Source: Peromyscus leucopus
Taxonomy: Eukaryota > Chordata > Mammalia > Rodentia > Cricetidae
Length of the DNA stretch: 64,000 bases
Direction of reading: 5' to 3'
Assembly (NCBI RefSeq): GCF_004664715.2
Contig: NC_051072.1
Coordinates: 558,001-622,000 of the forward strand
The notes under the pieces are model-generated. The model was not told the DNA's origin. It searched no databases and saw only the letters and a list, made by a program, of their open reading frames with translations. Position 1 is the stretch's first letter, and each line of letters begins with the position of its first letter. Shown piece by piece: positions 1-12,269 of this stretch. Both the position numbers and the translations under genes were made by a program.

Positions 1-69
1 GTGGTTATTTAATCTTGTAAATGAATAAATCTCAGAAACGGGTAAATTATCACCAGGCCTGCTACCCCA

Positions 70-182
70 TTACATAGTCTCAGCACTTGGAGGCAGAGGT
101 AGGTGCATCTCTGAGCTGGAGGCTAGCCTCATCCACATAGAAATTCCCAGGATAGCCAGGGCTACAGAGAGAAACCCTGTCT

Positions 183-214
<32 letters not shown>
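70..214 (+). mobile_element. B1-like SINE, diverged
   Basis: The segment has the B1 body (a ctcagcacttggaggcagaggtagg-like A/B-box region, then gccagggctacagagagaaacc) and ends in a poly(A) run at about 183-214. The head is diverged. It lies in what should be the intron upstream of the gene 1 finger exon. The short ORF across it on the minus strand is only the SINE and its poly(T). Confidence 0.8.
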
Positions 215-216
<2 letters not shown>

Positions 217-490
217 AACAAAGAAATTTTTTACCTGTTCATTGACAAAATCATCAGCAAAATTTCTATTATTCACCAGTGAACCTTAATGTTTTGTTAT
301 GACTTGATATGTTTCAGGTATTCATTTTCTAGTTAGCAATAATAAAACATAAAGTACTGTCCTGAATCCTTAGGCTATATTATTTAATATTGCTCTGGAC
401 AGTCTCCTTGTTATGCAATATATCTTTTGTGTCTTCTAAAACAAAACTCTATACTTAAAATAATAATTTTATATATATATATATATATAT
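215..490. other. Intronic sequence of gene 1, with a (TA)n run at its end
   Basis: AT-rich non-coding sequence with no recognisable exon. It ends in a perfect TA dinucleotide run at about 469-490, directly next to the B2 element. It is read as intron because the next feature downstream is an acceptor-bounded zinc-finger exon. Confidence 0.5.
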
Positions 491-655
491 AAAGGTTTAT
501 TTATTATGTATGCAGTGTTCTGTCTGCAGGCCTGAAGGGGGCACCAGATCTCATTACAGATGGTTGTGAGCCACCATGTGGTTGCTGGGAATTGAACTCA
601 GGACCTCTGGGAGAGCAGCCAGTGCCCTTAAACACTGAGCCATTTCTCCAGTCCC
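491..655 (-). mobile_element. B2 SINE
   Basis: Read on the minus strand it starts with the B2 head (gggactggagaaatggctcag, the tRNA-derived promoter half) and runs through the accacatggtggctcacaacc region to a tail at the left. It lies antisense to gene 1 in the intron before the finger exon. A very similar copy sits at 38946-39111. Confidence 0.9.
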
Positions 656-883
656 ATAATTGTATATTTTGATGTTGGTCTAATCTCACATAATCACGAT
701 TAACTTTATCTTTTAGGCTTGACTACTTTATAATTTCATTGATTTTTTTTTTTAGCCATTTTTCATCTATATTGTTCAATGGGCTTATTTCTGTTAGTAA
801 AATGTTTCTAATTTAAAGATAAGCCTTATTAGTATAAACAATATTTCCTAGTTTTTGTTCATATCTCAACTTTTGCTCAACAG

Positions 884-2202
884 GAAGAACACCCAGTGAT
901 TGTAACAATTACATCAAGGTCATTGATTGTAAATCACTTCTTATTCAACGCCAGAAAATTCATACAGAGGAGAAACCTTACAAGTGTGAGGAATGTGGTA
1001 AGGCCCTTAGTTCTCACAAAACACTTTCTATACACCAGAGACTTCATACTGGAGACAAACCCTACACGTGTAAAGAATGTCATAAGACCTTTAATACTCG
1101 TGCATCACTTTTTATACACCAGAAAAATCATACTGATGAGAAAACCAACAAGTGTGAAGAATGTGGCAAATCATTTCATTATTTTTCAATGCTGAAGCAA
1201 CATCAAAGAATTCATTCTGGAGAGAAACCCTACAAGTGTGAAGAATGTGGAAAGGCACTTAGTTCTCAAAAAACCCTATCTATACACCAGAGACTTCATA
1301 CTGGAAACAAACCCTATATGTGTTCAGAATGTCATAAGACCTTTAATACTCGCTCATCACTTTTTATACACCAGAAAAATCATACTGATGAAAAACCCTA
1401 CAAGTGTGAAGAATGTGGCAAATCCTTTTGCTATCCTTCATTCCTTAAGCAACATCAAAGAATTCATTGTGGAGAAAATCCCTACAAGTATGAAAAATGT
1501 AATGCACACCTTCAGGAATATCAAACAATTCACACTGGAGAGAAACCATATAAGTGTGAAGAATGTCACAAAGCCTTTCGTTATCACTCAGCTCTTAGGA
1601 TACACAAGACAGTTCATAGTGGAGAGAAACCCTACAAGTGTGAAGAATGTGGCAAATGTTTTTCCTCATCTTCATGCCTTAGACGACATCAAACAATTCA
1701 CTCTGAAGACAATCCCTACAAGTGTGAAGTGTGTGGCAGACGTTTTTGCTCATCTTCATCCCTTAGAAGACATCAAACATTCCATTCTGAAGACAATCCC
1801 TATAAGTGTGTAGAATGTGGCAAAAGGTTTTCCTGTTCTGCAAGCCTTCAGGAACATCAAACAGTTCACACTGGAGAGAAACCACACAAGTGTGAAGAAT
1901 GTCACAAAGCCTTTCGTTATCACTCAGCTCTTAGGAGACACAAGAGAGTTCACACTAGAGAGAAATCCTACCAGTGTGCAGAGTGTGGCAAATGTTTTTC
2001 TTCATCTTTATGTCTTGGACGACATCAAGCAATTCACACTGAGGACAATCCCTACAAATGTGCAGAGTGTGGCAAAGCCTTTGTTAATCTTTATAGCCTT
2101 ACTCGACACATGATAGTTCATACTGGAGAGAAATCCTACAAATGGCTTAAAAAGTTTCCTTGTTCAGACCTTAAGACACATCAAGTGACTTATTCTGAAT
2201 AA
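884..2202 (+). CDS. Gene 1: zinc-finger (last) exon of a KRAB-type C2H2 zinc-finger protein; 5' part of gene outside window
   Basis: The exon opens after a pyrimidine-rich acceptor ending in ctcaacag (876-883) and is open to the TAA at 2200-2202, 439 codons plus the 2-base carry-over of a phase-1 intron. The same acceptor and phase occur in genes 2-4. The start given is the splice site; methionines inside the array are not starts. A leader (TPSDCNNYIKVIDCKS) holds a degenerate finger. About 13 intact C-x2-C-x12-H-x3-H fingers follow, plus a deleted finger at about 1483-1530 (YEKCNAHLQEYQ) and a decayed last one (WLKKFPCSDLKTHQ). Fingers 1-3 and 4-6 are a tandem duplication. Several linkers are SEDNP-type instead of TGEKP. 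By family, KRAB zinc-finger proteins bind DNA in the nucleus and repress through TRIM28. The KRAB exons are not seen and are inferred from the paralogues. Confidence 0.85.
979..1482 (+). repeat. Tandem 252-bp duplication of a three-finger block inside gene 1
   Basis: Codons 979-1230 (fingers with cores GKALSSHKTLSIH, HKTFNTRASLFIH, GKSFHYFSMLKQH) recur at 1231-1482 (GKALSSQKTLSIH, HKTFNTRSSLFIH, GKSFCYPSFLKQH). The offset is exactly 252 bp, or 84 codons. The copies differ at only a few contact positions, so the duplication looks recent relative to the rest of the array. Confidence 0.9.
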
Positions 2203-2985
2203 AACTCCCTGAGTGTGTGAAGTATGTTAAAAATCTTTGCTAATCATTCAGATCTTAATCCAACTCAAATGAATCCATAAAGGAGGATTATTAATTATTA
2301 AAGACTTGATAATAATTATTAATTATTTTGAATGTCAACAGGAACATCTAACTTCCAACAGCCTAAATGCTGAGAATGTCATCAGAGAAGAGTAGAGACT
2401 TCTCTTTGCTGTAACATCCAACAGTTTGTTCAAGCAGTGTGTTTGAAACATGCCTTGATTAATGAGTCTCTTCCTTCTGCAACTATAAATGTTCCATGAA
2501 ACCTTTACATGTCATAACGTTGTCGACTGGGTGCCCTGAATCTGAGATCTGGGCTGTGGTATTTACTGTTATTTTTCCCTGTGGTGTTACCCAAGCTCCT
2601 GTCATAACATCCTCCCTGAGTGTGTAAGACTCTCCATAAAATCATATTTCTCACCATGTTGGATTTTTGTGAAATGGTCTGCATTGGTAAAAATCTGGGC
2701 TGAATGAGCATTAGTCTTTTTCTCCCCAGGAAATGCTAGCAGAACACATTTTCAGTTATATTTGGTTCCAGAATAAAGAATGTCTTATTTCCTTTCAGTT
2801 CAGAACAGTGTTTCTCATAAATCCAACTGTCATGTCATAGAAACTTGAATCCATATTGAAATAAGGACCCAAGCCACATGCACTCACTCAGCAGAAAGGA
2901 TGTATTTGATTAGTGGATATCTGATCATCAATTATGAAACATTGTAGGTGCAGGTCTTACTTTACAGACCTGAAAAAGTCACCTC
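2203..2985 (+). other. Gene 1 3' UTR with fossil zinc-finger sequence
   Basis: The first ~100 bases after the stop still resemble finger coding sequence (ccctgagtgtgtgaagtatg, then aatctttgctaatcattcag), so the ancestral array was longer. The rest aligns base for base with sequence downstream of gene 2 (20057-20840) and, inverted, of gene 3 (about 37970-38640). No open frame is supported here. Confidence 0.65.
2772..2777 (+). terminator. Candidate poly(A) signal AATAAA of gene 1
   Basis: AATAAA lies about 570 bases after the stop within tccagaataaagaatg. The same hexamer in the same context occurs downstream of gene 2 (20621-20626) and gene 3 (38128-38133, minus). Conservation across three paralogues favours a real 3' end. 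Confidence 0.6.
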
Positions 2986-2989
2986 AATC

Positions 2990-3500
2990 TCAAGTTTATT
3001 AATTTACTGAAAATTGTTAATACACGGTAGTTAACCTAAACATTAACAATCACTGACTTATAAATGATTAAATGTCTCTACTGTGTCCAAAATTGTGTTT
3101 CTAGTCATGCTAAGTACAAATGAAATTTATTTACAGAGACAAGATAGGAAGGAGAATCCCATTATGTCTCTCATTCTATAGTCTTCTGTATATGCTATTG
3201 AAGTACATTCTAAAGCACATACCTCAAAACAAGTTTAAACGTAGTTTAATATGACATAAAATTAAAAACCAACTGTAACTATATTTTTTAAAAAATCCTG
3301 GCTTGGGAAATAGAGTGCTAGTGCTAAGGTGTTAATTTTACAATCCTCTTAGATGACAGGACACCCCCAGGCTCAAGTAGCAGCACTATTTCCCTTGGAT
3401 GAGACACAGACCCTATCAGAGTAAATCGCGGGTTCATCATGTGACACCATAAGGATGTAAGGGGAAAGCATGCTGGATGTCTGCTGCTCTTGTCTCCCCT
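2990..3500 (+). repeat. R repeat, copy 1 (partial, + strand)
   Basis: This is the first of six copies of a low-copy segment of about 1.1 kb, here called R. Landmarks are a tgtgtccaaaattgtgtttctagtcatgctaag stretch (about 3075-3115) and a gacacagaccctatcagagtaaat stretch (about 3403-3426). It is cut off after about 3500 and followed by a poly(A) tract. I do not recognise a named family; it may be family-specific duplicated flank or an old retroelement. Confidence 0.6.
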
Positions 3501-3602
3501 GGCACATCTGCTCCAATGACCAGGCCCTGCTTAAGTAACTGGTTGTTAATCTTTGTCAAATGACAGATTGCCTCAGGAAAAGTGATTCCGAGAGCCTTCT
3601 TT

Positions 3603-3626
3603 AAAAAAAAAAAAAAAAAAAAAAAA
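3603..3626 (+). repeat. Poly(A) tract
   Basis: An A-run of about 24 bases with no clear retroposon body attached on its left. It lies where copy 1 of R breaks off from its paralogues, so it may mark an insertion or deletion junction. Confidence 0.6.
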
Positions 3627-3639
3627 TCAAAGTTTTGAA

Positions 3640-4330
3640 AGTAACTAAAGAAGTGGGCCATGAAGTCACGAAGGCTGTGTCAGAATGTCCTGATTATACC
3701 GCATCTCCTCTGGAGCCTCTACAGGCAAATAAATTTGTAATGTTGTCCATACACAAAAGACAATTTTTTTTTTTATAAAGGAAAAGTAGAAACATAAACA
3801 AGAGTAGCCAGGCTTATTCGGGCAGAAACCAAGGCAGACCATAGGCACGAGGCAAAGGAATTTCAAGGACAAGGAATACCCTATCACAGTTAGAGAAAGC
3901 AGGCTCAGAGACCTTAGAAAGGGAAAGTGTTGGGACCCAGTATAGCTTCTCTAACTGGAGAGCCACACAGCTCACCCTCTAGTATAGAAAAAGTGGTCCC
4001 ACACCCCATAGCCACTGTGAATTGGGGCTTGGTCCCCCTGGCTGGTTAAGCACTGGTTGCCTGGGGTTTCAGAAGGTTAAAGAAGTGCAGGATGGATGCT
4101 CCACCACTGCCAACATGGCAGCTTCTCCTCAGGAGCCTTCTGCAGGCACCACAGGTGGTCCTTTCTGACCTCCCTCACCTCAGGATGTGAGCGCAGCAAA
4201 GCAGCCCATTTACCAGTCTGTATCTTGCACTGGGTTGCTTTAAGGTAAATGGACACTTAATAAAGGTTCATCAAAGCCTTGTGACCTCACGAGGCGATGT
4301 ATCTGAGATAACTAATTGCATCCTGACAAC
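3640..4330. repeat. Dispersed paralogous segment, related to about 15000-15330
   Basis: The stretch around 3800-4150 (gagtagccaggcttattcgg, then gaattggggcttggtccccc) resembles 15000-15330 in gene 2's intron in the same order. It has no usable open frame. It is probably an old retroelement or duplicated flank, family not recognised. Confidence 0.4.
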
Positions 4331-4431
4331 TATTAGAGTCTAAGCGGACATCGAGAATGGATTGCCTTTCCTAGTAAGAGATGAAAGTGAAACTCTGAGT
4401 GCAGATAGTTAATGCATAGTAACATATGAGC

Positions 4432-4439
4432 AAAAAAAA

Positions 4440-4507
<68 letters not shown>
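4432..4507 (+). repeat. Long poly(A) tract (about 76 bases)
   Basis: An almost pure A-run broken by one T, followed 35 bases later by a G-rich run (about 4540-4557). No SINE or L1 body that I recognise precedes it. Its length makes it prone to polymerase slippage and assembly error. Confidence 0.8.
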
Positions 4508-4509
<2 letters not shown>

Positions 4510-5021
4510 AAATGACGTGTCATTACACACTGTGAGACAGGGGGAGGGGGGGGGGGGATATAAGCATGAAATAGCAGTGTATATACTGATTGTGAAATGC
4601 ATTGATATTGTAAAATACTAGTAGTGTTCCACTAAGCTGAATCTTGTAAAATCTGAAAGATTACAAACTAAGTGGGAAATCCCGATGATTTAGTTTTCAT
4701 TTTATTATTTTTTTTTTTTTTTGTTCCCGACAAACTAACTTCACTATGTGGGTTCAATCACACAAAAACTCGGAGTCTCGTCTATGTATGGCTCACAGAG
4801 AGGTTCAAAGAGAGGAAAAAGATTATTTATTTATAGTACTGTGTATTAAGACAAAGTCTACATTAGAGTCAAGAGCTTTAACTTAGGCTAACTACGGAGT
4901 AAAGACAACAGAGAGCAGGGTACAAATTCAAGAACGTGGGGGGGGGGGGGGAAGAGACGAAAAACAAAAACAAAAACAAAAGAAGCACACACTAGACTTC
5001 CGGTTAGGTGCCTGCACAGAA

Positions 5022-5038
5022 TTCTGGGATGTGTAGTT
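5022..5038 (-). promoter_or_regulatory. ZNF143/Staf-like site in gene 2 promoter
   Basis: The minus strand reads aactacacatcccagaa, close to the ACTACAATTCCCAGNATGC core bound by ZNF143. The equivalent position of the gene 3 promoter keeps actacatttcccagaag (45529-45545). Conservation of both the site and its distance to the CRE-like element supports function. Confidence 0.5.
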
Positions 5039-5048
5039 CATGCGATTG

Positions 5049-5056
5049 TGACATCA
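5049..5056 (+). promoter_or_regulatory. Degenerate CRE (TGACATCA) in gene 2 promoter
   Basis: TGACATCA lies 10 bases after the ZNF143-like site. The gene 3 promoter has the perfect palindrome TGACGTCA at the same place, so gene 2 appears to have lost the central CpG by a CG-to-CA transition. CREB/ATF binding is expected to be weaker; this is inference. Confidence 0.5.
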
Positions 5057-5319
5057 CAAGGAGCCGTCCAGGAAATTCCAATTGAGCTTTCGTTTTTGTA
5101 CAGGTGCGTCTTCCTCAAACTTGGGCGAGAGTCCTGCCCTGTCCTACAATCCTGTTGCGTCTCTGACATGGAGGTTGGTCCAAGGTTCCGCTCAGCCTGA
5201 CGCACTGTGCGGGGGGCAGGCATCCGTCTTGGAGGGAATGGACCTGGGCTGGGTGGGAGGGCGGAAATAGCTGCCTTGGAGGTGCTGTGCTGAACTGACT
5301 GGGACACCTGAGGTTGCAG

Positions 5320-7075
5320 GTCAGGGCTGGGGAGAGGGTGATAGGGACTGTGCCCTGAGTGACAGTTTACTTAGGACGTCGCTTGACAGGCAAGTCCGGC
5401 TTGGGCTTCTGGGACAGGAGAGCTGCCTGGTAGCACAAAGTCCAGGATTGCAAACTAATGATGGTCAGCTGACTGCCTGCTCCTGAGGTGGAGCTGGGAG
5501 CTCAGTGAGCAGCTTTGGTGGGGAAGCATGCTTCTCTACGCTCTGAGCGCAGATCTCGTCGTAGCAAACGTCTGGACATCTGTCGTAGTAGTTTCTCAGA
5601 ATCTGTAGAGCAAATGGGGTCTGGTCCTTCCTGAACTCTTTAATCAGCACTCGGAGGCAGAGGCAGGGATCTCTGTGAGTTCGAGCAGCCTGGCTCCATG
5701 TGATCATGGCCAGTTACAAGAACCTGTTCGAAAGAAGAAAGGAAAAATGTGAGACGAGAAAAAGGTCTCAGGTGGGAAATTCTGGAACCAGCCGACAGAT
5801 CTGCCAGAATCAGCTGCAATAGAAAAGTTTTGACTGGGGTGGGAGAACACACATACACCCACACACAGAGAGGGACGTCTGCAGCAAGAAAAAACTGAGA
5901 AGCTGACTCCAGGCTTCACCGCGAGGGCTGGGTTTTCTTAACCTTTGAAAGGTCTTCCATCCTTAATGTAGGATGGACTAACTGTAAAAACGGTAGGCAG
6001 GATGTCTCCTTGGCCCAAAATGGTTGTGTCAACATGTCTTGATCTGGCCTTGAGCTTGTTGAGCTAGTCAAGAAGCAGGGTCCCAAGGAACAGGTGAAAA
6101 GGTCTCATGACCTTGTGTTACAGTGACAGGCTTTTGTGTCAGGTCAGGGGGTGAGGAAGAACTCACAGACTGTGTGTATTCATGTGATTTAAAGTAAATC
6201 GACCTGTGATAGAAAAGAAACTCCAGTCTACTCTATTGCACATCCCTGTCATCTCTGCATTTGTGAGGGGGAGGCAGGATCCTCTGATCCTCCTCTGCTT
6301 CATAGAAAATTCAAGGCCAGAGTCTGTGTCATAAACATTTAGACATATGTCATGGTCATGAGAAATACTTTCTGTGGTTCATTTCTTGTTTCTTACAGTG
6401 AGCGCCATGACAAATCCATGCAGTCAACACATTGCTGACTTAAGAACTGCTTGTGGTTAAAGTCTGTTGACACATTTCACATGTAATTTAAACTTTAGTC
6501 ACTGAGTTGGGCTCCTTTAGGGAGTGACCCTTGCAGTGAGTTCTCCATTGGGGACCTGTTCTAGTTCTCTCATAGAACAGGGTTTTCCATCTTCACTCTG
6601 TCTAGACTCTTGCCATTCTTCATGGTCATCAATTTCCCCTACTCTTAGAAATTCACAGTTAAAAAGAGTGGAATCTCTGTTTTCTGGGTTTTTTTCTCAC
6701 TTAGTTGTAAAGGTGAGAACGTGGTCTACCTGCTACAAAGGTGCTTTCAACACAGTTCAGTTGCTTTTCCCTTGAGAAATTAAAGGGTGTTCTATTCACC
6801 AAATTTATCTGGTCTGCTTGTGATTTGAAGATGTATTGACCTCCTCATTACTGCTAATTCTGCCCTTTATTAAAAGACATTTTCTTTACATTCTTCTTTA
6901 CAGAGTAGATCTTTCCTCTGCACCAAAGTCTTGAGAGCATGCCCCACCCCCTCCTAGTGCTGAAAACACCATGCACTTCAGGCACAATGTTCTGAGTCTC
7001 GCCTGACAGCCTCCGACCTAAGGACAAGTTTTCATAGTACTAGAAGGTACTTCGCAAGCTTCCAAAGGAGAGAAG
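5320..7075. other. Gene 2 intron 1, first part
   Basis: Up to about 5530 the sequence is still paralogous to the gene 3 flank (44990-45120, inverted). A B1 fragment lies at 5637-5735. The remainder, including a degraded B1-like stretch near 6240-6330, shows no exon, RNA gene or clear repeat. The short ORFs here (for example around 5704-5919 and 6524-6775) have no family resemblance. Confidence 0.45.
5637..5735 (+). mobile_element. B1 SINE fragment
   Basis: The middle of a B1 (cactcggaggcagaggcagg, then tctgtgagttcgagcagcctgg) without a proper head or A-tail. The minus-strand ORF crossing it is a by-product. Confidence 0.6.
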
Positions 7076-7079
7076 TGAT

Positions 7080-7620
7080 AACCCAACAAAAGGACTGCCT
7101 GAACAATGACAACATCAATATACATGGTACCCTGTAGATGGCAGTTTCATGTGACCCTGCACCAAAAGAAGTATGTGTACCAAAGAACTGCTGAGAGAGG
7201 GAGAATTAGTCTTCCCCAAGGATGAACCCACTCACTGTTCATCCAGTGTGAAGAGGTCAGTCCTCAAAACATACAGGCAACCTGGACAGAATCAGCCTTT
7301 CATATTTATATAGTTATGTGTATGTATATACAAATAAATTTAACCATAATAATTAAAGAAGAAGACGTCATACATTTGAGATGGACAAGAAAGGAATTGG
7401 AATGAGGAAGGGGGAAATGATATACTTTAATTGCACAATTTGCAGAAAAACAAACCAGTCTAGTCATTTGTGATAATATGGGTGAAACTGGAAATTATTT
7501 CAGGCAGAGAAAGCTAAGTACCACTTGATCACATTGATAGCATGTAACTCACAGAAGTTGGATATACAACAATTTTTCCCACTGGCCAGGGACATCCGGA
7601 AGCTGAGTCTTAGGGACTTA
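7080..7620 (+). mobile_element. Old L1 3'-end fragments
   Basis: The stretch at about 7200-7450 (ggatgaacccactcactgtt, then aaaaggaattggaatgagg) resembles a rodent L1 3' UTR. The part at about 7465-7580 (gtgataatatgggtgaaactgg, then gcagagaaagctaagtacc) resembles the end of an older mammalian L1. Both are in + orientation in gene 2 intron 1 and too diverged to code. Confidence 0.5.
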
Positions 7621-9087
<1,467 letters not shown>

Positions 9088-9400
9088 TGAACTGTCATTG
9101 TTGGACATGTTTCCTTCACTCTAGTGGGACTGTTAGAAATTCAATAGCATGAGGCATGGAGTAGACTTGTTAATTAAAGTGTTTTACAATTCAGTTTTAA
9201 TGGTTTTCCCTTTAAATGAGACTCAGAATCTGGACACTGTAAATTTCTCTAATATAGTAATACTGTCAGAAAACATTTAAAGACCTGCTTGTCTGCAGTC
9301 ATTTATTGTATTATCTCTTTCTTATAAACACTGTTCTAGGACATGCCAGCTCCTAGTAGAAGAACACTTAAGCAGTCTTGTCCCCTTTTCTGACAAACAG

Positions 9401-9496
9401 GACTTGCTGTCTCTAAGCCATTCCTGGTGACATTTCTGGAGCAAAGACAAGGGCCTTCAGGTGTGAAGAGACAAGCAACAGCCCTCGAGCATTCAG
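9401..9496 (+). CDS. Gene 2: KRAB-B exon
   Basis: A 96-base exon with no ATG, between the acceptor ttctgacaaacag (ending 9400) and the donor GTGTGT at 9497. Joined in phase 1 to KRAB-A it reads LAVSKPFLVTFLEQRQGP and continues to GVKR and LEHS. This is the KRAB B-box pattern (SKP-x-LVT-x-LEQ-...-VKR), with F for the usual D after SKP. It leaves phase 1 and so joins the finger exon (first bases gg aca aca) in frame. Gene 3 has an exon of identical length at 43248-43153. KRAB-B strengthens repression but does not bind TRIM28 alone. Confidence 0.85.
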
Positions 9497-10589
9497 GTGT
9501 GTAGGAATGGGGTGGGGGAGTTCAGGAACAGATTTGAGGTCCAAATATCCAACAAAGGCCAGGCTTTCCCATCTGCATTGAAACATGATTATGGAGATAA
9601 TTCTTTAGGTCTCTCCTTGTTATTGTCAAAGGACATCTCTCAGATGTTTATGATGTTTAAGTCTCTTAAGCTTGGTAATTCCCCAGTGGTCAGTTGTTCA
9701 TGTATTTACAGTGACTTCCAAGGTTTGTCTTTTTCTTGAGACTACATTGTAATGTAAGACTCAGGGAAATGTCACTCTATGCAGAAAAGTCATTTATTTG
9801 CTGGAGTTTAGTGTAGGCTCATGCTGGAAAGGTTTCTACACTGAAGTGAGGCATGATTGGGTTTATAAATCCACACCTCCAATTCCATCACAGAGAGGCA
9901 GGCAGTGATAGAAGGTCAACAGTTTCAGTTCTGTTGATGAAAATGATTTTGGGGAGGGCAGCAGCTGGATAAAACTTAGACAAACCAGAGCCACTGTGGA
10001 CAGTTCATTCCCCACTGGTCTTAGGGAAGAGTCAGTGCATTGACTTATTTTATAAGGGGTTGTATTGGCTACTAGGTCCACTTACTAAACAGAGGCTATT
10101 TTATTTTTCAGCACAGTTATACAACCAGGTAATCATGCAGAGTGAGACTATTAGACCTAGGAAGAGAAGGATGAGAGGTCCCGGGATGCCTGGGAGTAAG
10201 GTTTTCAGCCTTGGTCCCACCAAACCAGCTATGATAACAGGAGATGTGTGCCTCTCTTTCTCAGCAGTTAATAGGTTTAGGTCTTTTACAGAGTTGAAAG
10301 GCTCCATTTTTTCCTCAGTTAAATATATCATCTACAAGGAATAACTGTTCCTTGGATATGCCCGTGCATAAGTCATTGAAGACATCAGATAAATCTATTT
10401 ATAAACCTGGCATTTCCACATATATGATGGCTACTGAAATGTTTTGTTTTAGAGTCTAGTCCTCGGTTGCTGTTGTTGCTATCCCTGAAGAAAGCATTAC
10501 GGCTCATATTTCCAGGAGTCCAATGAGAGAAAAGGACCTCACAGTCCCTGCTTCTAAATGTCTCTTGTTGAATTATTTAAACTTTCTCG
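9497..10589. other. Gene 2 intron before the finger exon, first part
   Basis: Non-coding. Sequence at about 9690-10090 aligns with the inverse of 42640-42950 in gene 3's equivalent intron, and part of it (ctggataaaacttagacaaa at about 9966) recurs near 16520, so it was duplicated inside this intron. The short ORFs here have no supporting homology. Confidence 0.5.
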
Positions 10590-11720
10590 ATGTGTGTACA
10601 TTGTTCCTGGTTTGTAATGGGAGCAGGGCTGAAGAACATCCCAGGTGACTCAGAGGGGTTTGGATGAACTTTCACAGTCCATGTCTCCTCCTCCTCAGGT
10701 GGTTTTATTTGTCTTACCTGGCTCTGGTGGGTCCACACATCGCATAAGCAACTTAGCTTAAATGATTGCCCTTGGTTCACCCTGCTGTGCTGACTGGCCC
10801 TGTGGCAGAGCCGCTGTCATATATTATCTACCACTTTGCTGAGGACTCCTTACACAATCAGACATTGACATCTCAGCTCTAGGATTAGCTTTGTTAGGAG
10901 GAAGAATATTGAAAGCCAGGGGACAGGGCGTGACCATTTGAACTAGCATTATAGTTCCCATACCATTTAGGTACCAGGTGTAGGTACAATGTTCCCCTGT
11001 ACATAGGATACTCAACATCAGTTCATCATACATTGAGTGCAGAGTGATTGCAATAAGTGTCTCCATTGCTTGAGACATTTAGGATGTGGGTGCAAAATCT
11101 AAGATCCTCTATAGCATGAGAGAATCCATTCCGTCTTGTGGGACATGAGGAGTTATTCATCTTCCTTATAGATAATGAATAGGATTTCCTGGTCTGGTTT
11201 TCAGGCCAGAGGGAGACAGGAGCAGCAGATTCTGGCAAGTCCTATCCTCTATGCATCCTTATTCTGTGATGAGGCTAGCATGCCACTTACTCTTGTATGG
11301 TCTGTGTCCCATTGGAGGGTAAGTATGCTATTTGATCCTTGATGTATCCTGTCATGCAAGTGTAGTATCGATTTAACACTTTTTATTTAAGCAGTCAATT
11401 TCAATAACCAGTTTTTTTTAAGTATGCTTCATATTTGAATATTATTCCCTATTAAGCAAAAAGTTAAAATTAAATTTGTTTTATGTTACCTGCTTTATGC
11501 TTAACTTAGATAACATGTACACTGGCCTGTATAATAGAAGATATAGATTGGTCTGTTCCTCCAATATTGTCTCTGCAAATGAATTATATTTGTATTTAGC
11601 ATGACTACAAACAGATATTTGGATACATTAAAGATATTTAATTACTCATTAGGTGACTCATCATTAGGTATTCTATGTTAATTATCTTTGTAACAGTCTA
11701 CAGTAAATTAGAGGCTCTAA
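10590..11720 (-). repeat. R repeat, copy 2 (minus strand, gene 2 intron)
   Basis: The inverse of this stretch aligns with 41020-42090. Landmarks on the minus strand are tagtcatgctaaatacaaat (near 11600), cagaccaggaaatcctattc (near 11190) and tgtctgattgtgtaaggagt (near 10855). It is antisense to gene 2 upstream of the finger exon, while copy 3 downstream is sense. Confidence 0.7.
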
Positions 11721-11773
11721 TTGGGATTTTATAATTGAAAGTAATTTATCGCTGTTAAAAATTTGAATCCTCA

Positions 11774-11934
11774 GCCGGGCGGTGGTGGCGCACGCCTTTA
11801 ATCCCAGCACTCGGGAGCAGAGGCAGGCCGATCTTTGTGAGTTCGAGGCCAGCCTGGACTACCAAGTGAGTTCCAGGAAAAGGCGCAAAGCTACACAGAG
11901 AAACCCTGTCTCGAAAATCAAAAAAAAAAAAAAT
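11774..11934 (+). mobile_element. B1 SINE, cricetid-type
   Basis: A full-length element from gccgggcggtggtggcgcac to cacagagaaaccctgtctcg and a poly(A). A possible direct repeat, aaatttgaatcctca, is seen on both sides (11758-11772 and 11933-11946). One of the better-preserved B1 copies of the window. Confidence 0.9.
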
Positions 11935-12265
11935 TTGAATCCTCAAATTAGCATTTTTTTTAATCCGAAGATGCTTTATACAGAACTAAACTTTAAACAT
12001 AAATACAGTCCATGGAAAAACTGGTAACCTCCCTGTCCTCATTTCTTTATGGTGGAACTTTACAAAATCTGAATTAATCCAACAGGTCTTCTACATTAAG
12101 GACCTTGTTTTATCACAAAGAATACAACCAGAGGAGAGAATAGAAGGGTTAACCTTTATATAAAGACACCTGTGAGAATAAAAAGGTGTACAATTAATTA
12201 TCAACACAGTTGTCCTGACTCAGTTTCTCCAAATATTTAAAGTTTAACAAAGTTAGCAAAAACAT
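11935..12265. other. Intronic sequence
   Basis: AT-rich non-coding sequence of gene 2's intron; I see nothing else in it. Confidence 0.4.
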
Positions 12266-12269
12266 AAGT

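Larger units (their letters stand above)
5017..5319 (+). promoter_or_regulatory. Gene 2 promoter and non-coding exon 1
   Basis: This CpG-containing segment aligns along its length with the inverse of 45249-45550 in front of gene 3, including ttggagggaatggacctggg, ctgggtgggagggcggaa and the exon end gaggttgcag followed by gtcagggc. I place the exon 1 donor at 5319/5320 (CAG then GTCAGG). No in-frame ATG continuing into the KRAB exon is seen, so exon 1 is probably 5' UTR. The start site is not determined; by comparison it is near 5090-5130. Confidence 0.65.

Noticed and set aside
491..655. tRNA gene suggested by the Pol III A/B-box-like head of B2 elements
   Set aside because: The head is the tRNA-derived part of a SINE with a B2 body and tail; no tRNA cloverleaf with intact anticodon arm was supported.
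1238..2113. Second-frame ORFs of 98-191 codons over the gene 1 array (and the like over genes 2, 3 and 4)
   Set aside because: The conserved finger and linker codons repeat every 84 bases, so the other frames stay open in the same periodic way. They encode no known family and lie within the true coding frame.
884..2202. CRISPR-like pattern of regularly spaced near-identical blocks
   Set aside because: The 84-base period with coding continuity, zinc ligands and linkers shows tandem zinc fingers in a mammalian gene, not repeats and spacers.
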